A stretch of DNA of 64,000 nt, from positions 564,816 through 628,815 of the forward strand of contig NZ_JACDUR010000002.1 in NCBI RefSeq assembly GCF_013761175.1, read 5' to 3'. The notes under the pieces were generated by a model. It was not told the DNA's origin and searched no databases. It saw nothing but the letters and a program-made list of their open reading frames with translations. Position numbers and translations under genes: made by a program. The DNA comes from Nonomuraea soli. GTDB lineage: Bacteria > Actinomycetota > Actinomycetes > Streptosporangiales > Streptosporangiaceae. This document shows, piece by piece, positions 30,720 to 38,809 of this stretch (position 1 is its first letter; the number at the start of each line of letters is the position of its first letter).

Positions 30720-32018
30720 GTGAGTCAAGCGGGGGAACGGCACGCCAGCTGGCTGGAGCTCTTCTTCGACCTGGTCGTGGTGGTGGCGGTCGCGCAACTG
30801 GCGCACCGCCTGCACCACCCGGACTGGGCCGGAGCGGGCCTGTTCCTCATCCTGTTCTACGCGGTGTGGAGCGTGTGGGTCTCCTACACGCTGTACACCA
30901 ACGTCCTGGGCGACAAGGCCAGGACACGCAGCCTGCTCGTCGGCATGTTCCTCATCGCCATCATGGCGGCCGCCGTCCCCGAGGTCGGGAACGACGAGGC
31001 GCGCGACTACTGGTTCATCGCCTGCTACATCGCCTGCCGCTACCTCGCGGCGGGCAACTTCCAGCGCTCGGGCACCTTCGTCGCCGCCTGGCCCTCGGCC
31101 CAGCTCGGCCTGGGCATGGCGCCCTGGATCGCCTCCCTCTGGTTCGACGCGCCCGACCGCTACTGGCTGTGGGCCCTGGGCGCGGCCTTCGACATCTACT
31201 TCAGCGTCCAGCGCGCCCGCCACCCCCAGCAGACGCGGGCCGCGCTCGACCACCGCACCGACGAGATCCGCCGGCGGGAACTGAAGGCCCTGCAACGCGG
31301 CAGGCGCAAGCCGCGCCACGTCGAACCGGCCAGACTCGCCGACCTCGACGCCGCCCACCTGGGGGAACGGCTCGGCCTGTTCGTCATCATCGTGCTGGGC
31401 GAGGCGGTGATGCAGGTGGTCATCGCCGCCTCCGAGGTCGACTGGTCCACGCCGCTGATGTTGCTGGCGCTGAGCGGGTTCGGGCTGGTGGTGTGCCTGT
31501 GGTGGCTGACGCTCCAGTACGGCCTGAGCGCGGTGCCCGACGCCAGCGAGCGCGGGCTCGAACCGTACGTCGCGCTGCCCGCGCACTTCGTGATGACCGG
31601 CGCGATCGCCGCCCTCGCGGCCGGGCTCGGCCTGCTTCCCGAGCACCCCGGCGACCCCCTGGAGGCGGGCGTGCGCTGGGCCCTGTGCGGCGCCCTGGCG
31701 GTCTACTTCCTCGCCTCCGCCGTCGTCGGCCTGTTCAACGGGGCCGACCGGCGCTGGATCTGGCTCTGGGCGCTGCCGACCGCCGTGCTGCCGCTGCTGG
31801 TGGGCCTGCTCGGCGCGCCGCTGCCCGCCTGGGCCACGGTGGCCTGCCTGCTGGCCGCGGCCCTGTGGCGCGTGGCCTACCGACCCTCGGGCGGCTCCAC
31901 CATGCCGTCTCCTGGCGGCACCGGCTCGTCTCCCGGCGGCGCTACCGGCCCGCGTTCCGACGGCGCCCTCGGCCCGTCCGCTGACGGCGCTACCGGCTCG
32001 TCTCCTGAAGTTGCCTGA
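30720..32018 (+). CDS. LtrA-family (low-temperature-requirement A) membrane protein
   Basis: 432 residues. The hallmark N-terminus is ASWLELFFDLVVVVAVAQLAHRL. About 11 membrane helices follow, with the internal LGERLGLFVIIVLGEAVMQVV typical of LtrA. The last 45 residues are a Gly/Ser/Pro-rich repeat tail (GGTGSSPGGATGPRSDGA). The function of LtrA is unknown. GTG 30720 is one base after the S4 stop, so it is probably co-transcribed with S4. Its 3' end overlaps the convergent channel gene by 29 bases. Confidence 0.85.
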   Translation: MSQAGERHASWLELFFDLVVVVAVAQLAHRLHHPDWAGAGLFLILFYAVWSVWVSYTLYTNVLGDKARTRSLLVGMFLIAIMAAAVPEVGNDEARDYWFIACYIACRYLAAGNFQRSGTFVAAWPSAQLGLGMAPWIASLWFDAPDRYWLWALGAAFDIYFSVQRARHPQQTRAALDHRTDEIRRRELKALQRGRRKPRHVEPARLADLDAAHLGERLGLFVIIVLGEAVMQVVIAASEVDWSTPLMLLALSGFGLVVCLWWLTLQYGLSAVPDASERGLEPYVALPAHFVMTGAIAALAAGLGLLPEHPGDPLEAGVRWALCGALAVYFLASAVVGLFNGADRRWIWLWALPTAVLPLLVGLLGAPLPAWATVACLLAAALWRVAYRPSGGSTMPSPGGTGSSPGGATGPRSDGALGPSADGATGSSPEVA

Positions 32019-32763
32019 GCTCCTGGCGCAGCGCGGCCAGCTCGGCCAGGATGCGGTCCGTCGCGGCCTCGGTGCTCTCCTCGAACTCGGCCAGCTCCGA
32101 GCGGGTCTCCGCCTCATGCGCGCTGACCACCACGGCCATGAAGAGATTGAGGATCACGAAGCTGCACAGCAGGATGAAGACGACGAAGAAGATCCACGCC
32201 GAGGGGTAGACGCTCATCACCTCGCGGGCGATGTCGGGCCAGGCCTCGCCCGTCATGGTCTGGAACAGGGTGAACAAGCTCGTCTGCAGCGAGCCGAAGT
32301 AGTCGGGGGCCGTCGCGCCGTACAGCTTGGTCGCCATCACCGCGGCGATGTAGAGCACCAGGCCCAGCAGCAGCACGATCGAGCTCATCCCCGGCATCGC
32401 GCGCAGCAGCGCCGCCACCACGCGGCGCAGGCTCGGCACCACCGACAACAGGCGCAGCGCGCGCAGGATGCGCAGCGAGCGCAGCACCGACAGGCCGCCC
32501 GTCGTGGGGAGCAGGGCGATCGCGATGATCACGCTGTCGAAGACGTTCCAGGGGTCCTTCAGGAAGTCGCGCCGGTAGACGAGGACCTTGGCGAGGAGTT
32601 CGGCGACGAAGATGTAGAGCGCCACGTGGTCGATCACGTGTAACGCGGTGCCGTACTCCCTCAGGATGTCGGGGAAGGTCTCCAGGCCCAGCGTGGCGGC
32701 GTTGATCAGGATCACCGCGATGATGAAACGTTGGAAACCCTTGCTCTCCAGGAGATCTCGCAC
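31990..32763 (-). CDS. Bacterial voltage-gated ion channel (NaChBac/BacNav family)
   Basis: 257 residues, the size of a single-domain BacNav subunit. S1-S3 helices are followed by the S4 sensor RSLRILRALRLLSVVPSLRR with arginines every third residue. The S5-pore-S6 part has a filter-like segment TLFQTMTGEAWPDIA (Glu near 173), compared with the remembered NaChBac segment TLESW. The C-terminal helix (EFEESTEAATDRILAELAAL) fits the tetramerising coiled coil. It should form a homotetrameric sodium- or calcium-selective channel in the cytoplasmic membrane. GTG 32763 is used; the ribosome site is weak. Confidence 0.85.
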   Translation of the reverse strand: MRDLLESKGFQRFIIAVILINAATLGLETFPDILREYGTALHVIDHVALYIFVAELLAKVLVYRRDFLKDPWNVFDSVIIAIALLPTTGGLSVLRSLRILRALRLLSVVPSLRRVVAALLRAMPGMSSIVLLLGLVLYIAAVMATKLYGATAPDYFGSLQTSLFTLFQTMTGEAWPDIAREVMSVYPSAWIFFVVFILLCSFVILNLFMAVVVSAHEAETRSELAEFEESTEAATDRILAELAALRQELRQLQETSR

Positions 32764-32994
32764 CCGATGATCTTAGGGGGAGAGATCTTCGGGGGAGGGA
32801 GCTTCCCAGGGAGAGGCCTCGGGGGCTCGGGGGCTCAGGCACGTTCGGGCCCTTCCGGGCCTTCCGGGCCTTCTCGGCCTTCCGGTTCTTATCGGCCTTC
32901 CGGGCCGCTCGTGCTCCCCCCGCCCTCTCGTGCCCCCTCTTGGCCTGCGGGCCTTCTGGGCCCCCCAGCCCTCCGGCGCTCCCGGGCCTTGGCC
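32764..32994. repeat. GC-rich simple repeat tract between two minus-strand genes
   Basis: The 231-bp gap contains several imperfect direct copies of a CTTCCGGGC unit around 32848-32910 and purine-rich GGGGGAGAG stretches near 32775-32820. No coding sequence with credible codon use was found. It may hold the promoter of the channel gene at its left end. Confidence 0.5.
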
Positions 32995-33456
32995 TCAGGG
33001 GGACAGGCGGAACACCCGGAGGTCGCGCCCGGATCTGGCGGTGTAGTGGTCGAAGACCGGCCACAGCTTCAGGAGCCTCGGCCAGGCCTCCGCGCGGGCC
33101 TCGCCGGTGAGCAGGGTGGCGGTGACCGGGATGTCCTTGCCCCTGAAATGTACGAGCGCCCGCGGGTGGGCCAGCAGGTTGCCGCTCCAGGCGGGATGCG
33201 ACTCGCGGCCGAAGTTGCTGCCGACCACCAGGAAGCCGCCGTCGTCCTCGGGCAGGCAGGCGAGCGGGGTGCTGCGCGGCTGGCCGCTCTTGCGCCCCGT
33301 CGTCGTCAGGAGCATCGTGGGAATCATCAGGTCACTGGTCAGGCCTTTTCCGCGGGTCAGCCAGTGCACGGCCCTGTCCATTCGGGGGATGATCTTGGGG
33401 CCGACCCGGGGGAACCAGTCGGTCATGGTCATCCGCTGGAGGAGGCGCTTCAGCAC
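32995..33456 (-). CDS. Deazaflavin (F420)-dependent nitroreductase-family (DDN) protein
   Basis: 153 residues, the family size. TMLLTTTGRKSGQPRSTPLAC is the diagnostic core, followed by LVVGSNFGRESHPAWSGNLLAHP and a C-terminal RDLRVFRLSP. Members bind F420H2 and reduce quinones or nitroaromatics, with roles in redox balance. F420 is common in actinomycetes. It is a single gene on the minus strand. Confidence 0.85.
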   Translation of the reverse strand: MLKRLLQRMTMTDWFPRVGPKIIPRMDRAVHWLTRGKGLTSDLMIPTMLLTTTGRKSGQPRSTPLACLPEDDGGFLVVGSNFGRESHPAWSGNLLAHPRALVHFRGKDIPVTATLLTGEARAEAWPRLLKLWPVFDHYTARSGRDLRVFRLSP

Positions 33457-33567
33457 GCTCGGAGCGTAGCAAGCGCTTGGTTAAAAGTCACCATCAGGTC
33501 AATGCAAGCGATCTGCAAGTGGGGTCGTGATATAAACCCAGCGTCACATTAAGGAAGGTAAACCCCG

Positions 33568-33885
33568 ATGTCATACCCGCCTCCGCAGTACGGCAGTGGC
33601 CCGCAGTACGGCGGTCCGCTCACGCACCCCCAGGGCACGACGATTCTCGTGCTCGGCATCCTGAGCCTCGTGGTCTGTGGTCTTCTTGGCCCGTTCGCGT
33701 GGAACATGGGCAACAAGGCGCTGCGTGAGATCGACTCCAGCGGTCAGATCTACGAGAACCGCGGCATGGTCCAGGCCGGCAAGATCTGCGGCATGATCGC
33801 CACCATTCTCTGGGGCGTCATGATCGTGTTCTACGTGATCTTCTTTGTCATCTTCGGCGCGATGATGGCCACCAGCGGCTACTAG
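33568..33885 (+). CDS. Small DUF4190-type membrane protein
   Basis: 105 residues. A Pro/Tyr/Gly-rich N-terminus (SYPPPQYGSGPQYGG) precedes two membrane helices, TTILVLGILSLVVCGLLGPF and a second at residues about 74-100. Between them is WNMGNKALREID, as in DUF4190. ATG 33568 has a good AAGGAAGG ribosome site. Function unknown; such proteins are abundant in actinomycete envelopes. Confidence 0.8.
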   Translation: MSYPPPQYGSGPQYGGPLTHPQGTTILVLGILSLVVCGLLGPFAWNMGNKALREIDSSGQIYENRGMVQAGKICGMIATILWGVMIVFYVIFFVIFGAMMATSGY

Positions 33886-33892
33886 ACGCACC

Positions 33893-34012
33893 AATCACCG
33901 AGGCCGCCTTCGCCGGCGGCTGTCGGGCGCCAAAGTCACCGGGCCGCCTTCGCCGGCGTCCATCAGGTGCCGAAGTCACCGAGGCCGCCTTCGAGGAGAT
34001 CGAAGGCGGCCT
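33893..34012. repeat. Three degenerate 40-bp tandem repeats derived from a tetR 3' end
   Basis: Units begin near 33893, 33933 and 33973, each containing TCACCGAGGCCGCCTTCG or a one-base variant. The third unit is the real 3' end of the TetR gene; the other two lie beyond its stop. This looks like tandem duplication of the gene end. The CG-rich units also form hairpins and may end both convergent transcripts. Confidence 0.75.
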
Positions 34013-34592
34013 TCGCCTGTTCGCGCAACCATGGCCTGACCTCCTCCCAGCTCTGTCCCGACATCAGCCGCAGCCACATGCCGCGCGTCAGCAGGACGGC
34101 GGTCTCCAGGATCTGTCCCGCCACCAGGCGCGGGCGCAGGTCGTCCTCGTCGGCGCCGGTCTGCGCGGCCAGGACGCGCGCCAGCCTGTCGGCCCTGCGC
34201 AGCTCGATCTCGCGCAGCCGTGACTGCAACGACGGGCTGCGCGCCATGATGCGGCCGAACTCCGCCGCGCCGTCGTTCATGCCGTAACGCCAGTCGCGCG
34301 TCTCGATCGCCGCCAGGAAGTCGCGGCGGAACGCGGCCACCACGCTCTCGCCCTCTCCGCGCGACAGCGCCACCCTCGCCGGCACGTCCTCCACCTCCTC
34401 CTGCCGATCCAGGAACAGGTCCTCCTTCGTGCCGAAGTAGTTGAAGACCGTGTTCACCGACACGTCGGCGGCCTTGGCGATCTCGGCGATCGTCACCTCC
34501 TCGAAGCCGCGCGCCATGAACAGCCCGGTCGCCACATCCGAGATGCGTTCCCTGGTCTCCCGCTTCTTGCGCTCGCGCAGTCCCTCTTCCAT
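33963..34592 (-). CDS. TetR-family transcriptional regulator
   Basis: 209 residues from ATG 34592. The N-terminal helix-turn-helix reads KRETRERISDVATGLFMARG, then VTIAEIAKAADVSVNTVFNYF. The C-terminal ligand domain is divergent, as usual. It faces the ABC transporter gene pair across a 54-bp gap that must contain both promoters, so it likely represses the transporter. A TATCCT -10-like hexamer sits six bases upstream of the ATG, implying a leaderless mRNA. Confidence 0.87.
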   Translation of the reverse strand: MEEGLRERKKRETRERISDVATGLFMARGFEEVTIAEIAKAADVSVNTVFNYFGTKEDLFLDRQEEVEDVPARVALSRGEGESVVAAFRRDFLAAIETRDWRYGMNDGAAEFGRIMARSPSLQSRLREIELRRADRLARVLAAQTGADEDDLRPRLVAGQILETAVLLTRGMWLRLMSGQSWEEVRPWLREQAKAAFDLLEGGLGDFGT

Positions 34593-34609
34593 GTGGACAG
34601 GATACAACT

Positions 34610-34639
34610 TTGCAGTGACTCTAATTTTGTGGTTACTCT
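34610..34639 (+). promoter_or_regulatory. Probable leaderless promoter of the ABC transporter, with direct repeat
   Basis: TTGCAG (34610-34615) and TACTCT (34634-34639) are 18 bases apart; transcription would begin at or next to the ATG at 34647. The direct repeat GTGACTCTAATTTT (about 34615-34628) and GTTACTCTAACTTTT (about 34632-34646) overlaps the promoter and may be the TetR operator, though TetR sites are usually inverted. Confidence 0.5.
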
Positions 34640-34646
34640 AACTTTT

Positions 34647-35348
34647 ATGATTCACGCTCAAGACCTGACGATGACCTTCAAGGGCGGCGTCGAAGCGGTG
34701 CGCGGCATCTCGCTCGACGTCGCCCCCGGCGAGATCGTCGGATTCCTCGGCCCCAACGGCGCCGGCAAGTCCACCACGATGCGCATGCTCGCCACCCTGC
34801 TCCGCCCCACCTCGGGCACCGCCACCGTGGCCGGCCACGACCTGCTCTCCGACCCCTCCGGCGTACGGCGCGGCATCGGCTACGTCGGCCAGGGCACCTC
34901 CGTCGCCCCCTTCACCCCCATCGGCGAGGAACTCGTGCTGCAGGCCCAGCTCGCCGCCCGCCTCGGCCTCGACGAGGCTCGCGCACGAGTGCGCGAGCTG
35001 ATGGCGCTGCTCGACCTCGAAGGCCTCGAACACCGCATCGGAGCCTCCCTCTCCGGCGGCCAGCAACGCCGCGTCGACCTGGCCTTCGGCCTGCTGCACA
35101 AACCCTCGCTGCTGATCCTCGACGAACCCTCCACCGGCCTCGACCCGGCCAGCCGCGCCGCCCTGTGGGAGCACGTGAAGGGCCTGGGCATCACCGTGCT
35201 GCTCTCGACGCACTACCTGGAGGAGGCCGACGCGCTGTGCGACCGGCTCTACCTGATCGACAAGGGCGTCGTCACCGCCTCCGGCACACCCGCCGAGCTC
35301 AAGGCCGGCCGTACCCTCGACGAGTTCTACCTGGAGGCCACCCGATGA
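34647..35348 (+). CDS. ABC-2-type multidrug transporter ATP-binding protein
   Basis: 233 residues. Walker A GPNGAGKST, signature LSGGQQRRVDL, Walker B LLILDEPSTGLDP and the switch His (STHYLEEAD) are present. It energises the membrane protein encoded by the next gene, overlapped by four bases. DrrA-type export of drugs or lipids is typical. No ribosome site precedes ATG 34647, consistent with a leaderless transcript. Confidence 0.92.
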   Translation: MIHAQDLTMTFKGGVEAVRGISLDVAPGEIVGFLGPNGAGKSTTMRMLATLLRPTSGTATVAGHDLLSDPSGVRRGIGYVGQGTSVAPFTPIGEELVLQAQLAARLGLDEARARVRELMALLDLEGLEHRIGASLSGGQQRRVDLAFGLLHKPSLLILDEPSTGLDPASRAALWEHVKGLGITVLLSTHYLEEADALCDRLYLIDKGVVTASGTPAELKAGRTLDEFYLEATR

Positions 35349-36070
35349 TCCGCGACACCGGCGTGCTGCTGCGCCACTACCTGCGCCAGGTGTTCAAGCA
35401 GAAGTACGGCCTCGTCATCACCGCCGCCCAGCCCCTGTTCTTCCTGGTTTTGTTCGGGCCGCTGTTCACCCGCATCGGCTCGTGGGAGGTGCTGGTGCCG
35501 GGGCTCATCATCCAGCTCGGGCTCATGAGCGCGGGGATGGCGGGATTCGGCATCGTCGTCGACAAACGGTTCGGCGTCCTCGACCGGCTGCGCGCCACCC
35601 GCACCAGCCGGCTTGCGCTGCTGCTGGGCCGCGTGCTCAGCAACGCGGCGGTGCTGCTCGTCCAGGCGACGGCGCTCATCGCGGTCGGCTACGCGCTCGG
35701 ACTGCGGGCACCGGTCGTGGGGGTGCTGCTCGGGCTGGCGATGGTGATCGTGCTGGGGATCAGCCTGGCGTCGTTGTCGTACGCGGCGGCGTTGTCGGTG
35801 CCGAAGAGCCTGTTCCCCTCGCTGGCCTCCACGGTGGTGGTGCCGTTGATGCTGCTGTCGGGGGCTTTCCTGCCCATGTCGATGGCGCCTGACTGGCTGT
35901 ACGCGTTGTCGCGGGCCAATCCGTTCACGTACTCGGTGGACGCGATGCGGGAGCTGTTCGCCGGGCACTTCCTGACGCCCACGGTCGCGGTCGGCGTGGC
36001 GGTGACCGCGGCGTTCACCGCGGTCAGCCTTCTCGTCGGCACCCGCATCTTCGGGCGCGCCAACGCCTGA
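35345..36070 (+). CDS. ABC-2-type transporter permease
   Basis: 241 residues with six membrane helices, of the DrrB type: PLFFLVLFGPLF, LRATRTSRLALLLGR, MLLSGAFLPMSMAPDWLYAL and NPFTYSVDAMRELF. ATG 35345 overlaps the ATPase stop (ATGA), so the two act as one exporter. A TetR regulator is divergent from the pair. The cargo is unknown. Confidence 0.92.
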   Translation: MIRDTGVLLRHYLRQVFKQKYGLVITAAQPLFFLVLFGPLFTRIGSWEVLVPGLIIQLGLMSAGMAGFGIVVDKRFGVLDRLRATRTSRLALLLGRVLSNAAVLLVQATALIAVGYALGLRAPVVGVLLGLAMVIVLGISLASLSYAAALSVPKSLFPSLASTVVVPLMLLSGAFLPMSMAPDWLYALSRANPFTYSVDAMRELFAGHFLTPTVAVGVAVTAAFTAVSLLVGTRIFGRANA

Positions 36071-36163
36071 CGGGGATGCGGCTGCTCGTCGCCGCCACGG
36101 CCGCTGCCCCGGCCCTCCGCCATGGCCGCCACCCTGGAGGCGTCGCTAGGGCTCCGGGCGCCT

Positions 36164-36385
36164 CTAGTCCCGCTTCGGCGGGCCGTACGGCTCGATGCGC
36201 GGGTCGGAGAAGTCCCCCTCCTGCCAGACCCGCTCCGTCACGCGCAAGCCGTACAGCCCCTGCTCCGGATCGATCGCCACCAGGCCGTAGTCGAGGTCGA
36301 CCTCGTCACGGTCGAGGCCGAGGCGCTCGATCGCATGCTCCAGCGTGGCAGCCGTGCGCGCCAGCCGTACCGTGACCAGGACCAT
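36164..36385 (-). CDS. 73-residue hypothetical protein coupled to a subtilase
   Basis: Starts at ATG 36385, five bases after the subtilase stop, on the same strand. It begins MVLVTVRLARTAATLEHAIE and contains LDYGLVAIDPEQGLYGLRV, with an acidic middle and no signal peptide, cysteine or membrane helix. I do not recognise a family. The tight coupling suggests it is made with the protease, perhaps as inhibitor, adaptor or substrate. Confidence 0.65.
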   Translation of the reverse strand: MVLVTVRLARTAATLEHAIERLGLDRDEVDLDYGLVAIDPEQGLYGLRVTERVWQEGDFSDPRIEPYGPPKRD

Positions 36386-36390
36386 GGTTC

Positions 36391-37752
36391 CTACGCTACG
36401 CGCTTGGCCCGCCGCCGCAACGCGGCGACGATGCCCGCCGTGTCGAGCACGCCGTAGCCGTAGTCGAAGTCGTAGCCGATCTCGCTGCGGTCGTCGGCCG
36501 TACGGCGCAGCAGGGCGCGCAGCTGCGCGGGTGTGAGCCTGGCCGACGACCATCGGGTGCGGATGGCGGCGACGAGACCCGCGGCCACCGGGCACGCTGC
36601 GGATGTGCCCGAATCGGCCTCGTTGTCGCCGAACGCCTTCGACCCCAGGAAGTGCGTGTAAGCGCACAGATCGGGCTTGCGGGCGGTCAGCCGTCCGGGA
36701 CCCTGGGAGGAGTAGCCGACCCGCTCGCCGTTGGTGTCGACGCCGCCGATCGACAACGCGCGCGAGTGCGAGTTGGCCCCGACGATCGGCCGGTCGGGGT
36801 AGGCGCAGCGGCCGTCCTTGCACTCGCGGCCGCAGTTGCCCGCCGCGAACAGCACGTCGGCGCCGGCCCTGTCGAGGCTGGAGACGATCAGGTTGAACGG
36901 GTGCGCGGCGTTGTCGGAGTAGTTGCCCGGATGCCCGACGGGGAAGTCCCAGCGCGGGCTGAACGACCCCCACGAGTTGCTGATCACCAGCGACCTGGTC
37001 TCCGGCGGCTGGTTCTCCAGCACGGTCCGCAGGTGCGCGAAGGCCGCGACCGCGTCGCTCAGCAGCCCGTCGAGCGCCGAGCCGCCGGGCCGCCGCGACA
37101 GCAGCACCGGGATGTCGATCAGCGTGGACTTCGGCGCGGCGATGAGCGTGTCGAACGCGCACATCGTGCCGTGGTCCACCTCGAACTCGCCCGGCCTGCC
37201 GTCGACCGTGCTCGGGTTCCAGCTGCGCTCGGCGTCGAGCGTCACCGCCCGGCCCAGGTGGCGGGCGACGTGCGCGGCGTTGATGCCGGTGTCCAGTACG
37301 GCCAGGCACACGCCCGAGCCGTCAAGGCCTTCGGCGGCCAGCGACGCCACGTTCAGCAGCCGCTCCACGTCACGCCAGTCGCCGACCGGCGCATCGCCGC
37401 CGCAGGTGAGGCTCGACTCGATCACCGGGTCGGCGAACACCCCGACCACATCGGCGCGCATCGTGGGCAGGAGCGCGATCCGGGTGGCCAGTTCGTCGTC
37501 GGAGATCGTGCCGCGCACCAGGACCGTGGCGTCCTCGGCGGCCAGCGAGAAGTCGAGCGGCTGGTTCAGGCTCAGAGGATCGCCCCCGGCCGCGGCGGGG
37601 ACAGGACGGGGCAGGGCAACGGGGGTGAAACCCTCGTCGAGCTCCACCCCGGGCAGGCCGGCAGCGACATCGGCCGTCGACGGGCTCGGCCCAGGCTCCG
37701 CGACGGCCGCGACCAGGTCGGGGGATGGACGTAGTTGGATCATGACTCGCAT
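36391..37752 (-). CDS. S8 (subtilisin-family) serine protease without a signal peptide
   Basis: 453 residues. The catalytic triad is intact: Asp154 in VLDTGI, His194 in EVDHGTMCA and Ser384 in SGTSAACPVAAGL. The oxyanion Asn region is FAAGNCGREC. The first 130 residues form a distinct N-terminal domain with no secretion signal, so it probably acts inside the cell or is activated otherwise. ATG 37752 (or 37743) is preferred, though no strong ribosome site is seen. It is followed immediately by a 73-residue gene. A defence or peptide-processing role is possible but unsupported. Confidence 0.85.
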   Translation of the reverse strand: MRVMIQLRPSPDLVAAVAEPGPSPSTADVAAGLPGVELDEGFTPVALPRPVPAAAGGDPLSLNQPLDFSLAAEDATVLVRGTISDDELATRIALLPTMRADVVGVFADPVIESSLTCGGDAPVGDWRDVERLLNVASLAAEGLDGSGVCLAVLDTGINAAHVARHLGRAVTLDAERSWNPSTVDGRPGEFEVDHGTMCAFDTLIAAPKSTLIDIPVLLSRRPGGSALDGLLSDAVAAFAHLRTVLENQPPETRSLVISNSWGSFSPRWDFPVGHPGNYSDNAAHPFNLIVSSLDRAGADVLFAAGNCGRECKDGRCAYPDRPIVGANSHSRALSIGGVDTNGERVGYSSQGPGRLTARKPDLCAYTHFLGSKAFGDNEADSGTSAACPVAAGLVAAIRTRWSSARLTPAQLRALLRRTADDRSEIGYDFDYGYGVLDTAGIVAALRRRAKRVA

Positions 37753-38086
37753 GAGGTACCGCCGAATGTTTGGAGGGATCGAACTTTCCAACATTGATTC
37801 ATTCGGGGGGACGCGTCCACCGACTCGGCAGTGTTGTGACCTGCTGATATGCGGCAAAGAAGGGCGAATGAGACGGCGAATGTTTTCGGTCTGCTGGGAT
37901 TGATGGCCCGGGTGGAGAATTTCGGGCTTGGGGTGAGCCGATATGGGGCGCAGTCTTGGCGGCCTGGGCGGCGGCTGCGATCGTGTCGGAGGCGCACGCC
38001 GTCGGCGTGACGAAGCCCCTCACCCCATGGCCGTACAGGTCCAGAGGGGCCGGGAACTTGTCAGTGCCACCTGCTTACATCTCCCC
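37753..38086. other. Divergent intergenic region, no gene recognised
   Basis: 334 bp between the subtilase (-) and the mycothiol/maleylpyruvate-isomerase-type gene (+). Short open frames are present on both strands, but none shows coherent codon use or a ribosome site. It is slightly AT-richer (around 37780-37900) than its flanks and probably holds the two promoters. Confidence 0.5.
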
Positions 38087-38809
38087 ATGGATGCCCCTCG
38101 CCTTCTCGCATGCCTGCAGTCCGACTACGCCGCCCTGCGCACCGCCCTCGCCGCCGCCCCGCCGAGCGCCCCCGTGCCCACCTGCCCCGAATGGACGGCA
38201 GCCGACCTCGGCGACCACGTCGCCCACGTCTACCTCCACAAGGTGGAAGCCCTCCTGTCCGGCGGCCCGCCCCACCCCTGGCCCCCGAGCGACCCGGTCG
38301 ACCTGGAGGAGAGCTACGTCGCCCTCCTGACCGAGCCGACCTCCCGATCGCCGGGCGAGAAGGCGTGGAGCTGGTACCCGCCGGAGCAGAACGTCGCCTT
38401 CTGGATCCGCCGCATGGCACACGAGACGGTCATCCACCGCATCGACGCCGAACTCGCCGCCGGCCGTCCGGTCTCGAAGATCCCCGATGACCTGGCTCTG
38501 GACGGGATCGACGAACTGCTGACAGCCTTCCTCGCCTTCAGCGCGACCGAATGGCCAGAGGAGATGAACAAGGTCCCCGTCGTCCCCGGCGAGGGCGTCC
38601 TTCAGGCCGGCTCCCGCGCGTGGACGATCACCTTGCCCGGCGCCCTCGTGCACCCCGGCGCATCGTCCTCTGCCCGCGCCACGATCTCAGGGCCCCCGGA
38701 GGAGGTGCTGCGCTGGGCGTGGGGCCGGGGCGGCGACGCTGTCGTCGTGTCGGGCGACACCGCTTGGGTCGATGGGCTTCGCAGGTGCCTGGTGGTCGCC
38801 ACCCAGTAG
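38087..38809 (+). CDS. DinB-like maleylpyruvate-isomerase/mycothiol-dependent family protein (TIGR03083 type)
   Basis: 240 residues. The N-terminal MDMPI domain is typical: VPTCPEWTAADLGDHVAHVYLH, WIRRMAHETVIHRIDAEL (His residues of the metal site) and LALDGIDELLTAFL. The C-terminal part carries TWTI-like ITLPGALVHPG and PPEEVLRWAWGR. Proteins of this group bind a divalent metal and often use mycothiol. The substrate is unknown. ATG 38087 places the domain at its normal start. Confidence 0.83.
   Translation: MDAPRLLACLQSDYAALRTALAAAPPSAPVPTCPEWTAADLGDHVAHVYLHKVEALLSGGPPHPWPPSDPVDLEESYVALLTEPTSRSPGEKAWSWYPPEQNVAFWIRRMAHETVIHRIDAELAAGRPVSKIPDDLALDGIDELLTAFLAFSATEWPEEMNKVPVVPGEGVLQAGSRAWTITLPGALVHPGASSSARATISGPPEEVLRWAWGRGGDAVVVSGDTAWVDGLRRCLVVATQ

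Noticed and set aside
37799..38023. A 74-codon minus-strand gene upstream of the subtilase
   Set aside because: No ribosome site, no family resemblance and overlapping alternative frames; judged noncoding.
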